Counted from the stretch's first letter, positions 25,822 to 38,243 are shown. The stretch: DNA of 44,848 nucleotides from an uncultured Bacteroidia bacterium (GCA_902783365.1 CACZQL010000035.1:1-44848), one strand, 5' to 3'. Program-made: numbers and translations. The notes: generated from the letters alone by a model not told the origin.

Positions 25822-26462
25822 TGCGCCTCGCTCCACGCCCCAGGGTCCTTCCTCCATTCCATCAGCGACTCTTGGTCGGCTTCGGAGATGTAGTTTTCCT
25901 CGATGGCCTTGTAAATCAAGGTTTCGTAGTTGGTGAGGGTGAACAGCTGGCAGTCCTTGGCCTTGAAGTTTTCGGCGGCGGCGGGCAGCTGGTAGGTGAA
26001 GATGGCCAGCATCCCCTTGACGATAGCTCCGGCCTCGCGCAGGGCATCCACGGCCAGGAGGCTCGACTTGCCGGTGGACACTAGGTCCTCGATGACGATG
26101 ACCGACTGCCCCGACTCGATGACGCCCTCAATCTGGTTCTGCATCCCGTGCGATTTCTTCTCCGATCTCACATACACGAAAGGCAACCCCAGCTCCTGCG
26201 CCACCAGCGCGCCTTGGGCAATACCCCCGGTGGCCACGCCGGCAATGACGTCGGGCTTGCCAAAATGCTGCATCATCTGTTCCACAAACTGCTGGCGGAT
26301 GTAGGTCCTGACCATCGGATACGACAAAGTGACCCGATTGTCGCAATAAATGGGGCTGTGCAGGCCGGAAGCCCAGGTGAAAGGGTTCTTAGGATTGAGT
26401 TTCACAGCCTTGATTTGTAAAAGATGCATCGCTAAAATCAGCGCGGAGTCGTCATATTTCAT
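25818..26462 (-). CDS. pyrE: Orotate phosphoribosyltransferase
   Basis: Makes OMP from orotate and PRPP in pyrimidine synthesis. 214 residues. Type I PRTase fold with FTWASGLHSPIYCDNR (orotate loop), DVIAGVATGGIAQGALVA, the YVRSEKKSHG catalytic loop and the PRPP motif VIVIEDLVSTGKSSL. The ATG at 26462 is chosen rather than one 57 bp upstream because the TACATTTG -7 element (26509-26516, minus strand) would put the upstream ATG inside the promoter. Confidence 0.95.
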   Translation of the reverse strand: MKYDDSALILAMHLLQIKAVKLNPKNPFTWASGLHSPIYCDNRVTLSYPMVRTYIRQQFVEQMMQHFGKPDVIAGVATGGIAQGALVAQELGLPFVYVRSEKKSHGMQNQIEGVIESGQSVIVIEDLVSTGKSSLLAVDALREAGAIVKGMLAIFTYQLPAAAENFKAKDCQLFTLTNYETLIYKAIEENYISEADQESLMEWRKDPGAWSEAH

Positions 26463-26470
26463 AAATTGTC

Positions 26471-26516
26471 TATTTTTGCGGGATGAATCATCCATTGATT
26501 TTGAATTGCAAATGTA
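26471..26516. promoter_or_regulatory. Overlapping divergent promoters, pyrE and NUDIX gene
   Basis: 26471-26478 TATTTTTG faces the NUDIX gene. 26509-26516 reads TACATTTG on the minus strand and faces pyrE. Each -7 lies in the region transcribed from the other, so the two promoters interfere by geometry. Confidence 0.6.
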
Positions 26517-27141
26517 CAAGATTTTTTACGAACAGAGGGCATTGATTTTTCCAAATATCGACGAAAAAACGTTGGTGTTGGATGCAACTGCCCAAGAATT
26601 AGAGACATACGAGGCTCAAAAAATCCATAATTTTTTTCGCCAGTGGTTGGTGACCCCTCTTGACGAGGATGTGGTGATTGACCATTTGACCCCGGAGGTG
26701 CTTTCTGCCGCCCTGTGCCAGACCTTTGTGATGGCTCCCGCTGCGGGGGGCGTGGTGCTGCATGACGGGCAGTTCGCCGCCATCGAGCGCCACGGCATTC
26801 CCGACCTCCCCAAAGGTCACCTCGAAGAAGGGGAGAAGGCGGTTGACGCCGCCGTCCGCGAGGTACAGGAAGAGACTGGCCTCCAGCAACTGAGTGTCGT
26901 GCGCCAGCTGCCCTCGTCATGGCACTGCTACTTCTATGAGGACGAATGGCGTTTGAAACAAACCAGCTGGTTCCTCATGGAGACCCCCGACGCCTCCTCC
27001 CTGCAACCCCAACAGGATGAAGACATCACCGAAGTGGTGTTCCTCGGCCCTTCCGACCTGGACTGGTTCCTGAAAAACACCTACCGATCCCTCGCCGACA
27101 CCCTCGGTCTCGATTTGCATCAACTATTAACTGATAACTGA
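26512..27141 (+). CDS. NUDIX hydrolase
   Basis: 209 residues. The Nudix box is complete: GHLEEGEKAVDAAVREVQEE (residues 102-121) followed by TGL, matching Gx5Ex7REUxEExGU, with the Glu residues that bind Mg. Substrate (a nucleoside diphosphate linked to another group) cannot be told. The N-terminal 75 residues are a family-specific extension. The ATG at 26512 follows a TATTTTTG -7 element; further upstream in-frame starts would read back through pyrE. The last residues, LLTDN, and the TGA are encoded by an AACTGAT heptamer array. Probably cotranscribed with coaD, 26 bp away. Confidence 0.88.
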   Translation: MYKIFYEQRALIFPNIDEKTLVLDATAQELETYEAQKIHNFFRQWLVTPLDEDVVIDHLTPEVLSAALCQTFVMAPAAGGVVLHDGQFAAIERHGIPDLPKGHLEEGEKAVDAAVREVQEETGLQQLSVVRQLPSSWHCYFYEDEWRLKQTSWFLMETPDASSLQPQQDEDITEVVFLGPSDLDWFLKNTYRSLADTLGLDLHQLLTDN

Positions 27142-27163
27142 TAACTGATAACTGTCAACTTCC
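27122..27163. repeat. AACTGAT heptamer array
   Basis: Six 7-nt units: AACTATT, three AACTGAT, AACTGTC and AACTTCC, running into AACTATG which holds the coaD start codon. It covers the NUDIX stop codon and the whole NUDIX-coaD gap. Confidence 0.85.
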
Positions 27164-27167
27164 AACT

Positions 27168-27629
27168 ATGAAAAGAATTGCCGTATTCCCTGGCTCGTTC
27201 GATCCTATCACCCTCGGACACCGTTCCATCGTGCTTCGAGCCCTGCCCATGTTCGACATCATCTATGTGGCCGTGGGCGTCAACATGGAGAAACGTACCA
27301 CCTTCACCCTCGAAAACCGCATCGCTTGGGCCAAGGCCGTCTTCGCCGACTTTCCCAACGTCATTGTGGAGAGTTACGACGGACTCACCGCCGACTATTG
27401 TAAAAAGGTGGGGGCCAAGTTCATCATCCGTGGCCTTCGCAGCGGTTCCGACTTCGAGTACGAGAACATGATCTGCCATGCCAACAAGCGTCTCCATCCC
27501 GAGTTGGAAACTGTGTTCCTCCTCACCGAGAGCGAACTGGTCGGCGTGAGCTCCAGCGTGGTGCGCGACATTTATAAAAACGGTGGCGACACCTCCAAAT
27601 TTGTGCCGGAAGAGGTCGTGCTGAAATAA
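27168..27629 (+). CDS. coaD: Pantetheine-phosphate adenylyltransferase
   Basis: Transfers AMP from ATP to 4'-phosphopantetheine, the step before last in CoA synthesis. 153 residues, standard size. Visible motifs are PGSFDPITLGH (the TxGH nucleotide motif), FIIRGLRSGSDFEYE, and VGVSSSVVRDI (the ISSTxxR equivalent). The reading frame is intact. In an operon with the NUDIX gene upstream and the thioredoxin-like gene 47 bp downstream. Confidence 0.96.
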   Translation: MKRIAVFPGSFDPITLGHRSIVLRALPMFDIIYVAVGVNMEKRTTFTLENRIAWAKAVFADFPNVIVESYDGLTADYCKKVGAKFIIRGLRSGSDFEYENMICHANKRLHPELETVFLLTESELVGVSSSVVRDIYKNGGDTSKFVPEEVVLK

Positions 27630-27676
27630 TCCTCGGGTTTTTCCGTTATCATGGAGTCAACCTTGACTTTGAATCC

Positions 27677-29038
27677 ATGAAACGAATCCTTTTCCTGCTT
27701 TTCCTGTCGCTCTCCCTCATCGGCATGGCCTCCAACGAGGTCGTCGTGTCGGGTCGTGTGAACGCTCCCGGAACCCTTGTCCGGCTGATGGTTTACGACG
27801 ACCTGCTCAACATGCATGAGAGCCAGGTCGCCGAGACGACCTCCGACGAGCAAGGCTTCTTCCTGCTCGAAGGGAAGATCCCGTGTTTCCTCTCGGGCCG
27901 CATCGCCGTGGGCCTGGAGAGCGTCGATCTCTTTCTCACCCCGGGCGCGTCGTACAACGTGGCCATCACCCTCCCCGAGCAAGACCCCCACGCCTCCTAC
28001 TTCGAACGGCAGTCGCCTACCTTGCGGGTCAAGACCGCCTCCGATAGGGGCGCCTACCGCCAAATCATCGAGTCGGAACAGATCATCAGCGCCTATATCC
28101 TTAATTATTTCGATGCGCTGTACCGCCGCCACCAATACCGCTACCTCGACTCCATCAAGGCTGCCATCGATGCGGAGCTGAAGGTGCAAAACGAAAATGT
28201 GAAACACCAAAACGACTATAAAATCGCCTCGGTTCAGATGGCCGTCAACGCCGATGGAGGCAAGAAAGTCATCAAGGAGTTCTTCGACGGAAAGCCGGTG
28301 CTCTACCATTGTCCCTCCTACATGGATCTCTTCAAGGACCTGTTCGCCAACAAGTTCTGGCAGTCGCCTTACCTGATGGACGCTTTCCAAGACGCCTTCT
28401 GGACGGGGCCGACGGCCTTCAAGGAATACCTCGACACCGACCCTTTCATGGCCCGCAATCCCCGGTTGGCCGAAATGATCACCATCTATAACTTGCGGAC
28501 CATGTACTATGAGCAGCCCACGTTGCGAAAAGCCGTCAAGGACCACCTGAAGGCCATTCGCGACCGGAGCTCATACGCCGAGACCAAAACGATGGTGAAC
28601 AACATGCTGGCCCGTTTCGACCGTTTCGCCAAAGGCGCCGACGCCATCGACTTTGAGCTTGCTGACACCCAAGGCAACAAGGTGCGGCTCTCCGACTTCA
28701 AGAAGTCGATGGTGGTGCTCCAGTTTGTGGAGGGATCGTCAAAGACCGTGGACCACCAATTCGAGACCCTCGCCGAACTCCATCGCCAATGGGGACCGAA
28801 AGTGCAGCTGCTCACCATCACCACCAAAGACCAACTGACGGTGTGGGAGAAACGTTTCCGCGAAAACCACTACGACTGGCCCTTGCTCAACCTCGGCAAC
28901 GACATCCTCCTGCTGGAACAGTACGAGGTGCGCACCTTCCCAGATTATTTCATCCTTCTCCCCGGCAACAAATTCGGCATGGCTCCCGCCCCCTCACCTG
29001 ACCAAACCCTGAGCGAATACGTTGACGGCATGCTTTAG
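27677..29038 (+). CDS. Exported thioredoxin-like protein lacking the CxxC motif
   Basis: 453 residues. Signal peptide (about 1-18, MKRILFLLFLSLSLIGMAS), an N-terminal beta-sandwich like the DUF4369-type region that precedes TlpA domains (21-110), a helical middle (120-310) and a thioredoxin fold (about 318-450). In the thioredoxin fold, GADAIDFELADTQGNKVRLSDFK is followed by SMVVLQFVEGSSKTVDHQ, where an active TlpA would have WCxxC. It therefore cannot be a normal disulfide reductase. FPDYFILLPGN matches the cis-Pro strand. Likely periplasmic; function unknown. Confidence 0.78.
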   Translation: MKRILFLLFLSLSLIGMASNEVVVSGRVNAPGTLVRLMVYDDLLNMHESQVAETTSDEQGFFLLEGKIPCFLSGRIAVGLESVDLFLTPGASYNVAITLPEQDPHASYFERQSPTLRVKTASDRGAYRQIIESEQIISAYILNYFDALYRRHQYRYLDSIKAAIDAELKVQNENVKHQNDYKIASVQMAVNADGGKKVIKEFFDGKPVLYHCPSYMDLFKDLFANKFWQSPYLMDAFQDAFWTGPTAFKEYLDTDPFMARNPRLAEMITIYNLRTMYYEQPTLRKAVKDHLKAIRDRSSYAETKTMVNNMLARFDRFAKGADAIDFELADTQGNKVRLSDFKKSMVVLQFVEGSSKTVDHQFETLAELHRQWGPKVQLLTITTKDQLTVWEKRFRENHYDWPLLNLGNDILLLEQYEVRTFPDYFILLPGNKFGMAPAPSPDQTLSEYVDGML

Positions 29039-29118
29039 TTTGGGGGAGTGGTGAACGACTGAAAAATTGAAGTGCCTGACTTTTTGTCGTTTCTTTCCGC
29101 CATGTCGGATAAATTCCC

Positions 29119-29126
29119 TACCTTTG
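29119..29126 (+). promoter_or_regulatory. -7 promoter element for secA
   Basis: TACCTTTG, consensus TAnnTTTG, about 65 bp before the secA ATG, giving a leader that contains the AATTCTA heptamer array. Confidence 0.6.
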
Positions 29127-29155
29127 CACGATTTTTGCTTAACAAGCAATCTCTT

Positions 29156-29190
29156 AATTCTAAATTCATCATTCTAAATTCAACATAATA
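29156..29190. repeat. AATTCTA heptamer array upstream of secA
   Basis: Five 7-nt units (AATTCTA, AATTCAT, CATTCTA, AATTCAA, CATAATA), 35 nt, ending one base before the secA ATG. An identical core is repeated upstream of the tRNA at 43113. Confidence 0.78.
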
Positions 29191-29191
29191 G

Positions 29192-32484
<3,293 letters not shown>

Positions 32485-32485
<1 letters not shown>

Positions 32486-32567
32486 ATTCGGAATGCGGAA
32501 TGCGGAATGCGGAATAACCTATCGGAGTAAGGTATTCCGCATTCCGCATTCCGAATTCCGCATTAAT
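32485..32567. repeat. GGAATGC palindromic element between secA and pepT
   Basis: From 32490 to 32566, eleven units in exact 7-nt register: three GGAATGC, GGAATAA, CCTATCG, GAGTAAG, GTATTCC, two GCATTCC, GAATTCC and GCATTAA. The left edge touches the secA TAA and the right edge holds the pepT stop (TTA, 32563-32565). Long complementary arms, between convergent genes. Confidence 0.92.
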
Positions 32568-33780
32568 CCGCAAACAGTCTCACGATATTAAGGATGACCT
32601 GTGCGGCTTTCTCCATGCTCTCCAGCGGGACGTATTCCAGCTTGCCGTGGAAGTTGTGCCCGCCGGCAAAGATGTTGGGGCAGGGGAGTCCCATGAACGA
32701 CAGGTTGGCGCCGTCGGTACCGCCACGGATGGGCTGCACCTTGGGCTTGACACCCGCCATCTCCATGGCTTTGAGGGCTTTCTCCACAATGAAGAAATGC
32801 GGCTCCACTTCCTGGCGCATATTGTAATACTGGTGCTTCAGCTCCAGAGTCACCACATCCCCGTATTTCTTGTTCAGGAACTCTACCACGGCAGTGATTA
32901 AAGCCTTCTTCTCTTCGAATTTGGCCCGGTCGTGGTCGCGGATGATGTAGGTCAAGGTGGTCTCTTCCACAGTGCCGTTAATCGAAATTAGATGGAAGAA
33001 CCCTTCGTAGCCTTGCGTGTAACGGGGACGTTGCTCCACAGGAAGCATCTCGTTGAGTTCCATGGCGATGAGCATCGAGTTCACCATCTTGTCCTTGCCA
33101 TAACCGGGGTGGATGTTGCTGCCCTGCACGTGAATCTTGGCACCAGCGGCGTTGAAGTTCTCGAACTCCAGCTCCCCGATCTCGCCTCCGTCCATGGTGT
33201 AAGCGTACTTGGCTCCGAATTTCTTCACGTCGAACTTCACCACACCGCGACCGATTTCCTCGTCGGGAGTGAAGCCAATCTTGATCTCACCGTGCTTGAA
33301 CTCAGGATGCTCCATCATGTATTGCGCGGCCACCATGATCTCGGCCACACCGGCTTTGTCGTCGGCCCCCAACAGGGTGGTACCATCGGTGGTAATCATG
33401 GTCTGGCCTTTGTATTGGGCCATCTCGGGAAACTCCGACGTGCGCAACACGATGTTCTTCTCGGCGTTCAACACGATGTCGCCCCCGTCATAGTTGGGGA
33501 AGATCTGCGGCTTGATGTCCTTGCCCGAGGCATCGGGCGAGGTATCGACATGGGCGATAAATCCGATGGCCGGCACCTCTTTGTCGGTGTTCGAGGGAAT
33601 GCTCGCCATCACATAACCGAACTCGTCCAACTCGGCTTGGATGCCCATGGCCAACAACTCGTCGCGTAACATCTGCAACAGATTCAACTCTTTCTCAGCA
33701 CTCGGCTGACTCTCTGATTCTTCATTCGAGGTCGTCTCCACAGCGACGTACCTTAAAAACTTGTCAAGTAATTTCTCCAT
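32563..33780 (-). CDS. pepT: Peptidase T (tripeptidase)
   Basis: Removes the N-terminal residue of tripeptides; cytoplasmic M20 zinc peptidase. 405 residues, normal length. Metal-binding and catalytic blocks are visible: IGFIAHVDTSPDASG (His and Asp), LLGADDKAGVAEI, FTPDEEIGRGV (Glu), TMDGGEIGELEFENFNAA, and near the end PIRGGTDGANLSFMGLPCPN. Linked in function to the OPT transporter: imported small peptides are cut here. No promoter consensus is seen in the 87-bp gap upstream. Confidence 0.95.
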   Translation of the reverse strand: MEKLLDKFLRYVAVETTSNEESESQPSAEKELNLLQMLRDELLAMGIQAELDEFGYVMASIPSNTDKEVPAIGFIAHVDTSPDASGKDIKPQIFPNYDGGDIVLNAEKNIVLRTSEFPEMAQYKGQTMITTDGTTLLGADDKAGVAEIMVAAQYMMEHPEFKHGEIKIGFTPDEEIGRGVVKFDVKKFGAKYAYTMDGGEIGELEFENFNAAGAKIHVQGSNIHPGYGKDKMVNSMLIAMELNEMLPVEQRPRYTQGYEGFFHLISINGTVEETTLTYIIRDHDRAKFEEKKALITAVVEFLNKKYGDVVTLELKHQYYNMRQEVEPHFFIVEKALKAMEMAGVKPKVQPIRGGTDGANLSFMGLPCPNIFAGGHNFHGKLEYVPLESMEKAAQVILNIVRLFAD

Positions 33781-33840
33781 CTGCTAATGATTTATTTGTG
33801 TGTTATTTGTCGGCGAATTAAGCTAATTATGCGAATCTTT

Positions 33841-33889
33841 CACCTTTCACCTCTCACCTCTCACCTCTCACCTCTCACCTCTCACCTCC
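33841..33889. repeat. Seven-unit heptamer array
   Basis: CACCTTT, then five CACCTCT, then CACCTCC, 49 nt in strict 7-nt register. On the minus strand it reads AGGTGA-type units and overlaps the end of the second GT39 gene, whose stop is at 33868-33870, so about 20 bp of the array is coding. The longest and most regular array in the window. Confidence 0.92.
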
Positions 33890-35424
33890 CCCAGCCTCGG
33901 CGGTCCATACACCAGATTCTTGCATTCATACACAAAGATGTTTCTCACCACCTTGCCTCGGCGCTCGATGGGGATGATGCCTACTAAGTTGATTTCGTGA
34001 AAGTTGGTGTAGGCGTAGGCTTGTTCAGGATCAATAAAGAAATGGCTGTCGGCTAAATACCAGTAATTGGCACCTATGGTAAACCCTCCCTCCACCTCAT
34101 TGATCCATTGGTATTTGTGAATCCTGTCCAAAGTGCCGTAGCCCAGGGTTTTCATACCCAGGGGCCTCGCCACATAATAATCCATGCTTGCTGTCGGGAA
34201 CCAGTTGTTGCCGATAAAGGCATCCTCTTCCTTCATCTCTCCTTGGGCGATACGTTCCGCTCGTAGGGCGGCGAACTTGTCCTCCAATTGCCTCCATCCG
34301 TAAAGGTCAAGGCTGAAGTCGTCCTTGCCCACCTCGCGGGCCTCGGTATGCCGATCCAAGGGGATGAAACCCGTTTTGATTTCCAACACGCCAATGACGA
34401 GCACCAAGCCCAAAACAGTCAATGCCGTTGCCATGAGCCTTCGCGCTTGCTGGTTTTTTTTCAAATCGCCCATCCACACGGCGCTGAGCAACAACAACAA
34501 GTTGTAAGCCGGTCCCGTCCAGTGGGGCAGGGTGCTGTGGGTCAACGAGAAAAACCAAAACAGTCCCACCATGGGTAAGGCGGTGAGCAGGATGAGCCGC
34601 TGCACCCTCGCATCCAGGGAGAGTCTCTTCCGGAAAGCGGCCACCACGGCAAGAAACGCCACTACCACGTTGACCGGGTTGTTATAAAAGAACTCGCCCG
34701 CCAACTCCGTGCCGAAACTTGAGAGGTTCAGCGACCCCGACAATCCCACCCGGTCTCCATGAAACCTGAAGCTGATGAAATCGTTTTGGAAGTTCCAAAT
34801 CACTATGGGCAGACAACAAAGGATGGTGATGAATATCGAGATATATAAATATGGATTTTTTAACTTCTTTCGGTCGTGGCATAACAGATAGGCGAGGAAA
34901 CCGATCCAAAGGAAGGCTCCTGTGTATTTGGAGAGGATGGACAGTCCGATAAGCAAACCCGCCCACAAAAGGTGTTTGGCCTTCTCCTGTTTCAGATAGC
35001 GCGCCAGCAGGAGAAATGCGCCCCACCAAAACACACTTAAAGGCGTGTCGGGCAGAATAAACACACCGGTAATGACAAAGGCATAGATGGAGGCGGTGTA
35101 AAGCAAGGCTGCCCGGAGTCCAGTGCCCTCATCCTTGAGCTCCCGCCCAATCTGATAGACCAGCCAGGTGTTGAGGGTCATCAGCACTACCGACGAGAGT
35201 CGGATGAACAACTCACTGTCGAACAATAAGTTGAGCGAGAATAGCTGAATCACCCAGCCTACCATCCCCGGATGGTCGAAATGACTCCAGTCCGGGTATT
35301 TCGCATACACCCAATAATAAGACTCGTCGTTGCCCAGTTCAATCCAACCAGCCAAAATCGCCCTGACGACGATGCTGACCGCCATCAGAATTACGATGGG
35401 TTTTATGTGTTTTTGCGCTTTCAA
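33868..35424 (-). CDS. GT39-like membrane glycosyltransferase (ArnT/PMT family)
   Basis: 518 residues. Transmembrane helix 1 (about 7-27) is followed by IELGNDESYYWVYAKYPD and HFDHPGMVGW, the ArnT/PMT acidic and His motifs that bind the lipid-linked sugar in the first periplasmic loop. Some 10-11 further hydrophobic segments, then a periplasmic C-terminal domain of about 150 residues. It probably modifies a surface glycan or lipid A; the sugar is not predictable. The start appears to be TTG at 35424, overlapping the PHP gene stop as TTGA; the next ATG is at 35385 but would remove part of helix 1. The last residues GEVRGER are repeat-encoded. Confidence 0.82.
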   Translation of the reverse strand: MKAQKHIKPIVILMAVSIVVRAILAGWIELGNDESYYWVYAKYPDWSHFDHPGMVGWVIQLFSLNLLFDSELFIRLSSVVLMTLNTWLVYQIGRELKDEGTGLRAALLYTASIYAFVITGVFILPDTPLSVFWWGAFLLLARYLKQEKAKHLLWAGLLIGLSILSKYTGAFLWIGFLAYLLCHDRKKLKNPYLYISIFITILCCLPIVIWNFQNDFISFRFHGDRVGLSGSLNLSSFGTELAGEFFYNNPVNVVVAFLAVVAAFRKRLSLDARVQRLILLTALPMVGLFWFFSLTHSTLPHWTGPAYNLLLLLSAVWMGDLKKNQQARRLMATALTVLGLVLVIGVLEIKTGFIPLDRHTEAREVGKDDFSLDLYGWRQLEDKFAALRAERIAQGEMKEEDAFIGNNWFPTASMDYYVARPLGMKTLGYGTLDRIHKYQWINEVEGGFTIGANYWYLADSHFFIDPEQAYAYTNFHEINLVGIIPIERRGKVVRNIFVYECKNLVYGPPRLGEVRGER

Positions 35425-36656
35425 TCCTTCTTACTTCTTGCTTCTTCCTTCTTACTTCTTCCCCACCAAATACATGAAATGATGACCAGTACATAAATAA
35501 TATAGAAGAGGATGGTTTGGGGCCAGTTGATGAAGGCGGTCTCACGATCGACGAGGTTCGCCGAGGGATGCCTGGTGATGGGGTTCAAATAAAAGAAGGT
35601 GAGGTTGGGCAGCCTCAGTCTCACCCTCACGTAGGGGTCGTCGGGCTGAATCACATAAAAGGCTTGGTGCACCATGTTTTGGGTTTTCAGCACCTTGCCG
35701 CCTTGCCCGATGAAATCGGCAATCTCGATGATAGGGGCGTTGGTTTCCACCCACAAGGTGTCGCCTGTCAGTTCGCAGCGGGTGAGATGGGGCAGCTCGT
35801 GCATCCTTTCCACCTTCAACGCGAAGGGCTGGTCGAAATAGATGTGGAAATCGACGGCGTAGGCGCATCCTTTTTCCAAGGATTCATACACCTCTTCGGG
35901 TTCCATCGTGGCAGTGTTGATCATGGTGAAGAACCTTCCTACTTCGTTGGCGTTTAAAACGTTATGGGTATCGTCGTCGCCAATGCCATAGACGCGGTGA
36001 CCTGTTGAAAGGGCGGCGTCCCAATGCTCCAGCGAGCATCCGTAAGGATTCAGGATCTCCAACAGCCGATAGCCGCTGAGGTATTCCATGTCGCGCACCT
36101 TGTAGCCCCTGGTGTAGGAGGCGTGGGCAGGCACCGCAAACCGGGTGTGGTCTTTCAACATGTTCAAGGTATGCTGTTTCATGTCCAAGTTCTGGGAGAA
36201 TGGATAGTCGGCAAAGCACACTTCCTTGGCCCCGATGCAGAGCTGGTGGGTTTTACGGAAGAACCCGTAGCCGTGCTCGTAGGCGGGGATGTAGCCCTTG
36301 CGGTCGCTGCCGTAAGGGTTCACACGCATGTAGTCGGAGATGCCGTAATAGTCGTAGCCCAAGGCCTGATACACGCTGTCGATGCTCTCCTCCTTGCTGA
36401 GCCGTCCGTTGGTGAGCCCAAGATATTTTCGCGAATGGCAGTGGAAGTTGTATTGTTTCCATTGGTCGGGGTCCATGTCCTGGTAGGGATTGTACAGCGT
36501 CTCCCCTTGGAAAGGCTCTCCGTGCAGGAACTGGTACCGCGGTGTCATCAGATAAACCAGCATCCAATAGAGGACTAACAGCCCCGCCAATCCGGTCAGT
36601 ACCATCAGCAAGACCCTCAAAAACCGATTCTTTATGCGCTTGTACATAGTGCCCAT
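35421..36656 (-). CDS. Membrane-anchored PHP-like phosphoesterase
   Basis: About 411 residues. A transmembrane helix near the N-terminus (about 16-36), then a soluble domain with NFHCHSRKYLG (the first PHP metal motif), YDYYGISDYM, AHASYTRGY, a middle segment YGIGDDDTHN and a second C-terminal transmembrane helix (FYIIYVLVIISCIWW). The HxH and later GDDDTH motifs fit the PHP metal-binding fold, so phosphoester hydrolysis is likely; substrate unknown. The C-terminal SKKEEARSKKD is encoded by a GAAGTAA-type heptamer array (35427-35461). Starts at 36656 or 36647 are both possible. Coupled to the GT39 by a 4-bp overlap. Confidence 0.72.
   Translation of the reverse strand: MGTMYKRIKNRFLRVLLMVLTGLAGLLVLYWMLVYLMTPRYQFLHGEPFQGETLYNPYQDMDPDQWKQYNFHCHSRKYLGLTNGRLSKEESIDSVYQALGYDYYGISDYMRVNPYGSDRKGYIPAYEHGYGFFRKTHQLCIGAKEVCFADYPFSQNLDMKQHTLNMLKDHTRFAVPAHASYTRGYKVRDMEYLSGYRLLEILNPYGCSLEHWDAALSTGHRVYGIGDDDTHNVLNANEVGRFFTMINTATMEPEEVYESLEKGCAYAVDFHIYFDQPFALKVERMHELPHLTRCELTGDTLWVETNAPIIEIADFIGQGGKVLKTQNMVHQAFYVIQPDDPYVRVRLRLPNLTFFYLNPITRHPSANLVDRETAFINWPQTILFYIIYVLVIISCIWWGRSKKEEARSKKD
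35427..35461. repeat. CTTCTTA/CTTCTTC heptamer array at the PHP gene end
   Basis: Five units (CTTCTTA, CTTCTTG, CTTCTTC, CTTCTTA, CTTCTTC), 35 nt, all inside the coding sequence for the last residues of the PHP-like protein. On the sense strand it is a purine run, GAAGTAA-type. Confidence 0.85.
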
Positions 36657-36667
36657 GAAAAATATTG

Positions 36668-36720
36668 CAAATGTAATTCTTTCTTTTTGATTGCTAGTTC
36701 CCAATTTATGGTTATTTTTG
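36668..36720. promoter_or_regulatory. Divergent promoters, PHP gene and suf operon
   Basis: 36668-36675 reads TACATTTG on the minus strand, for the PHP gene. 36713-36720 is TATTTTTG on the plus strand, with a TTG at 36691-36693, 19 bp upstream, for sufB. The sufB leader is about 30 nt and includes an AAGGAG site at 36747-36752. Confidence 0.62.
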
Positions 36721-36756
36721 CGCTCTATTTAAAATAATTCTTAATTAAGGAGAAAA

Positions 36757-38208
36757 ATGGATTCCAATCCAAAGGAAAATATTATCAATGAGGTCACTAA
36801 CAAAGATTACGAGTTTGGTTTCGTGACCGATATTGAGACTGATTTTGTGCCGAAAGGTCTCAACGAGGACATCATCCGTTTGATTTCCGCCAAGAAAGAG
36901 GAGCCGGAGTGGCTGTTGGAGTTCCGCTTGAAGGCATTTCGCCATTGGTTGACCCTCAAGCAGCCCAATTGGGGTCATCTTGATCTTCCAGAAATTGATT
37001 ACCAAGATATTATCTATTATGCGGCTCCGAGGAAACGACAGGAGAAGCAGCGTCTGGATGAGGTGGATCCTGAATTGTTGGCCACCTTCGACAAGCTGGG
37101 TATCTCATTGGATGAGCAGAAAAAACTCTCAGGCGTGGCGGTCGATGCGGTTATGGACAGCACTTCGGTGAAGACCACTTTCCAGGAGACGCTTTCCAAA
37201 CACGGCGTGATTTTCATGTCGTTCAGCGAGGCTGTGAAGCAGCATCCCGACTTGGTGCGGAAATACCTTGGCAAGGTGGTGCCCTACACCGACAACTTCT
37301 TTGCCGCTTTGAACTCCGCCGTGTTCAGCGACGGCTCGTTCTGCTATATCCCGAAAGGAGTGCATTGCCCCTTGGAGCTCTCCACCTATTTCCGCATCAA
37401 CGCGGCCAACACCGGACAGTTTGAGCGTACGTTGATAGTGGCCGACGAAGGCGCCTACGTGAGCTATATGGAAGGCTGCACCGCCCCGATGCGCGACGAG
37501 AACCAGCTGCACGCGGCCATCGTCGAGATCATCGCGGAGACCGACGCCGAGGTGAAGTACAGCACGGTGCAGAACTGGTATCCTGGCGACAAGGAAGGGA
37601 AGGGCGGCGTCTATAATTTGGTGACCAAACGCGGCCTCTGCCGTGGCGACCGCTCCAAAATCTCGTGGACACAGGTGGAGACGGGGTCGGCCATCACCTG
37701 GAAATACCCGGGCTGTGTGCTGCTTGGCGACCACTCCGTGGGCGAGTTCTACTCCGTGGCGGTCACCAACAACTACCAGCAAGCCGACACAGGTACCAAG
37801 ATGATTCATCTTGGCAAGAATACCCGCAGCACCATCATCTCGAAAGGCATCTCGGCAGGCCACAGCCAAAACAGCTACCGCGGCTTGGTGAAAGTGGCTC
37901 CGAAAGCCATCAACTCACGCAACTATTCGCAATGCGACTCCCTGCTGATGGGCGACCAATGCGGAGCGCACACTTGGCCCTACGTCCAATGCGGCAACGA
38001 GTCGAGCATCCTCGAACACGAGGCTACCACCTCCAAGATCTCCGAGGACCAGCTGTTCTATTGCCAGCAGCGCGGCATCCCTACGGAAAAGGCCATCGGC
38101 CTTATCGTCAACGGCTACGCCAAAGACGTGCTCAACCGCCTCCCCATGGAGTTCGCCGTAGAGGCGCAAAAACTATTGTCGATCACTTTGGAAGGCAGTG
38201 TCGGGTAG
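36757..38208 (+). CDS. sufB: Fe-S cluster assembly scaffold SufB
   Basis: Core of the SufBC2D scaffold on which Fe-S clusters are built. 483 residues, the standard length. Conserved blocks include [62 protein letters not shown] and [22 protein letters not shown], with the Cys and His residues that hold the cluster. It starts the suf operon, with AAGGAG 4 nt before the ATG, a rather good Shine-Dalgarno for this phylum. The usual order sufB-C-D-S follows. Confidence 0.97.
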   Translation: MDSNPKENIINEVTNKDYEFGFVTDIETDFVPKGLNEDIIRLISAKKEEPEWLLEFRLKAFRHWLTLKQPNWGHLDLPEIDYQDIIYYAAPRKRQEKQRLDEVDPELLATFDKLGISLDEQKKLSGVAVDAVMDSTSVKTTFQETLSKHGVIFMSFSEAVKQHPDLVRKYLGKVVPYTDNFFAALNSAVFSDGSFCYIPKGVHCPLELSTYFRINAANTGQFERTLIVADEGAYVSYMEGCTAPMRDENQLHAAIVEIIAETDAEVKYSTVQNWYPGDKEGKGGVYNLVTKRGLCRGDRSKISWTQVETGSAITWKYPGCVLLGDHSVGEFYSVAVTNNYQQADTGTKMIHLGKNTRSTIISKGISAGHSQNSYRGLVKVAPKAINSRNYSQCDSLLMGDQCGAHTWPYVQCGNESSILEHEATTSKISEDQLFYCQQRGIPTEKAIGLIVNGYAKDVLNRLPMEFAVEAQKLLSITLEGSVG

Positions 38209-38210
38209 TA

Positions 38211-38227
38211 GCACCTCGAAGAGGTGC
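38211..38227. repeat. Hairpin directly after the sufB stop
   Basis: GCACCTC, a 3-nt GAA loop, then GAGGTGC. A perfect 7-bp stem starting 3 nt after the sufB TAG. No U-tract follows, so it is not a classic terminator; it may reduce read-through or protect the sufB message. Confidence 0.6.
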
Positions 38228-38243
38228 CATCTTCGTAACCCCT

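Noticed and set aside
33841..33889. Seven-unit array considered as a CRISPR array
   Set aside because: No spacers; units are 7 nt and contiguous, and no cas genes are in the window.
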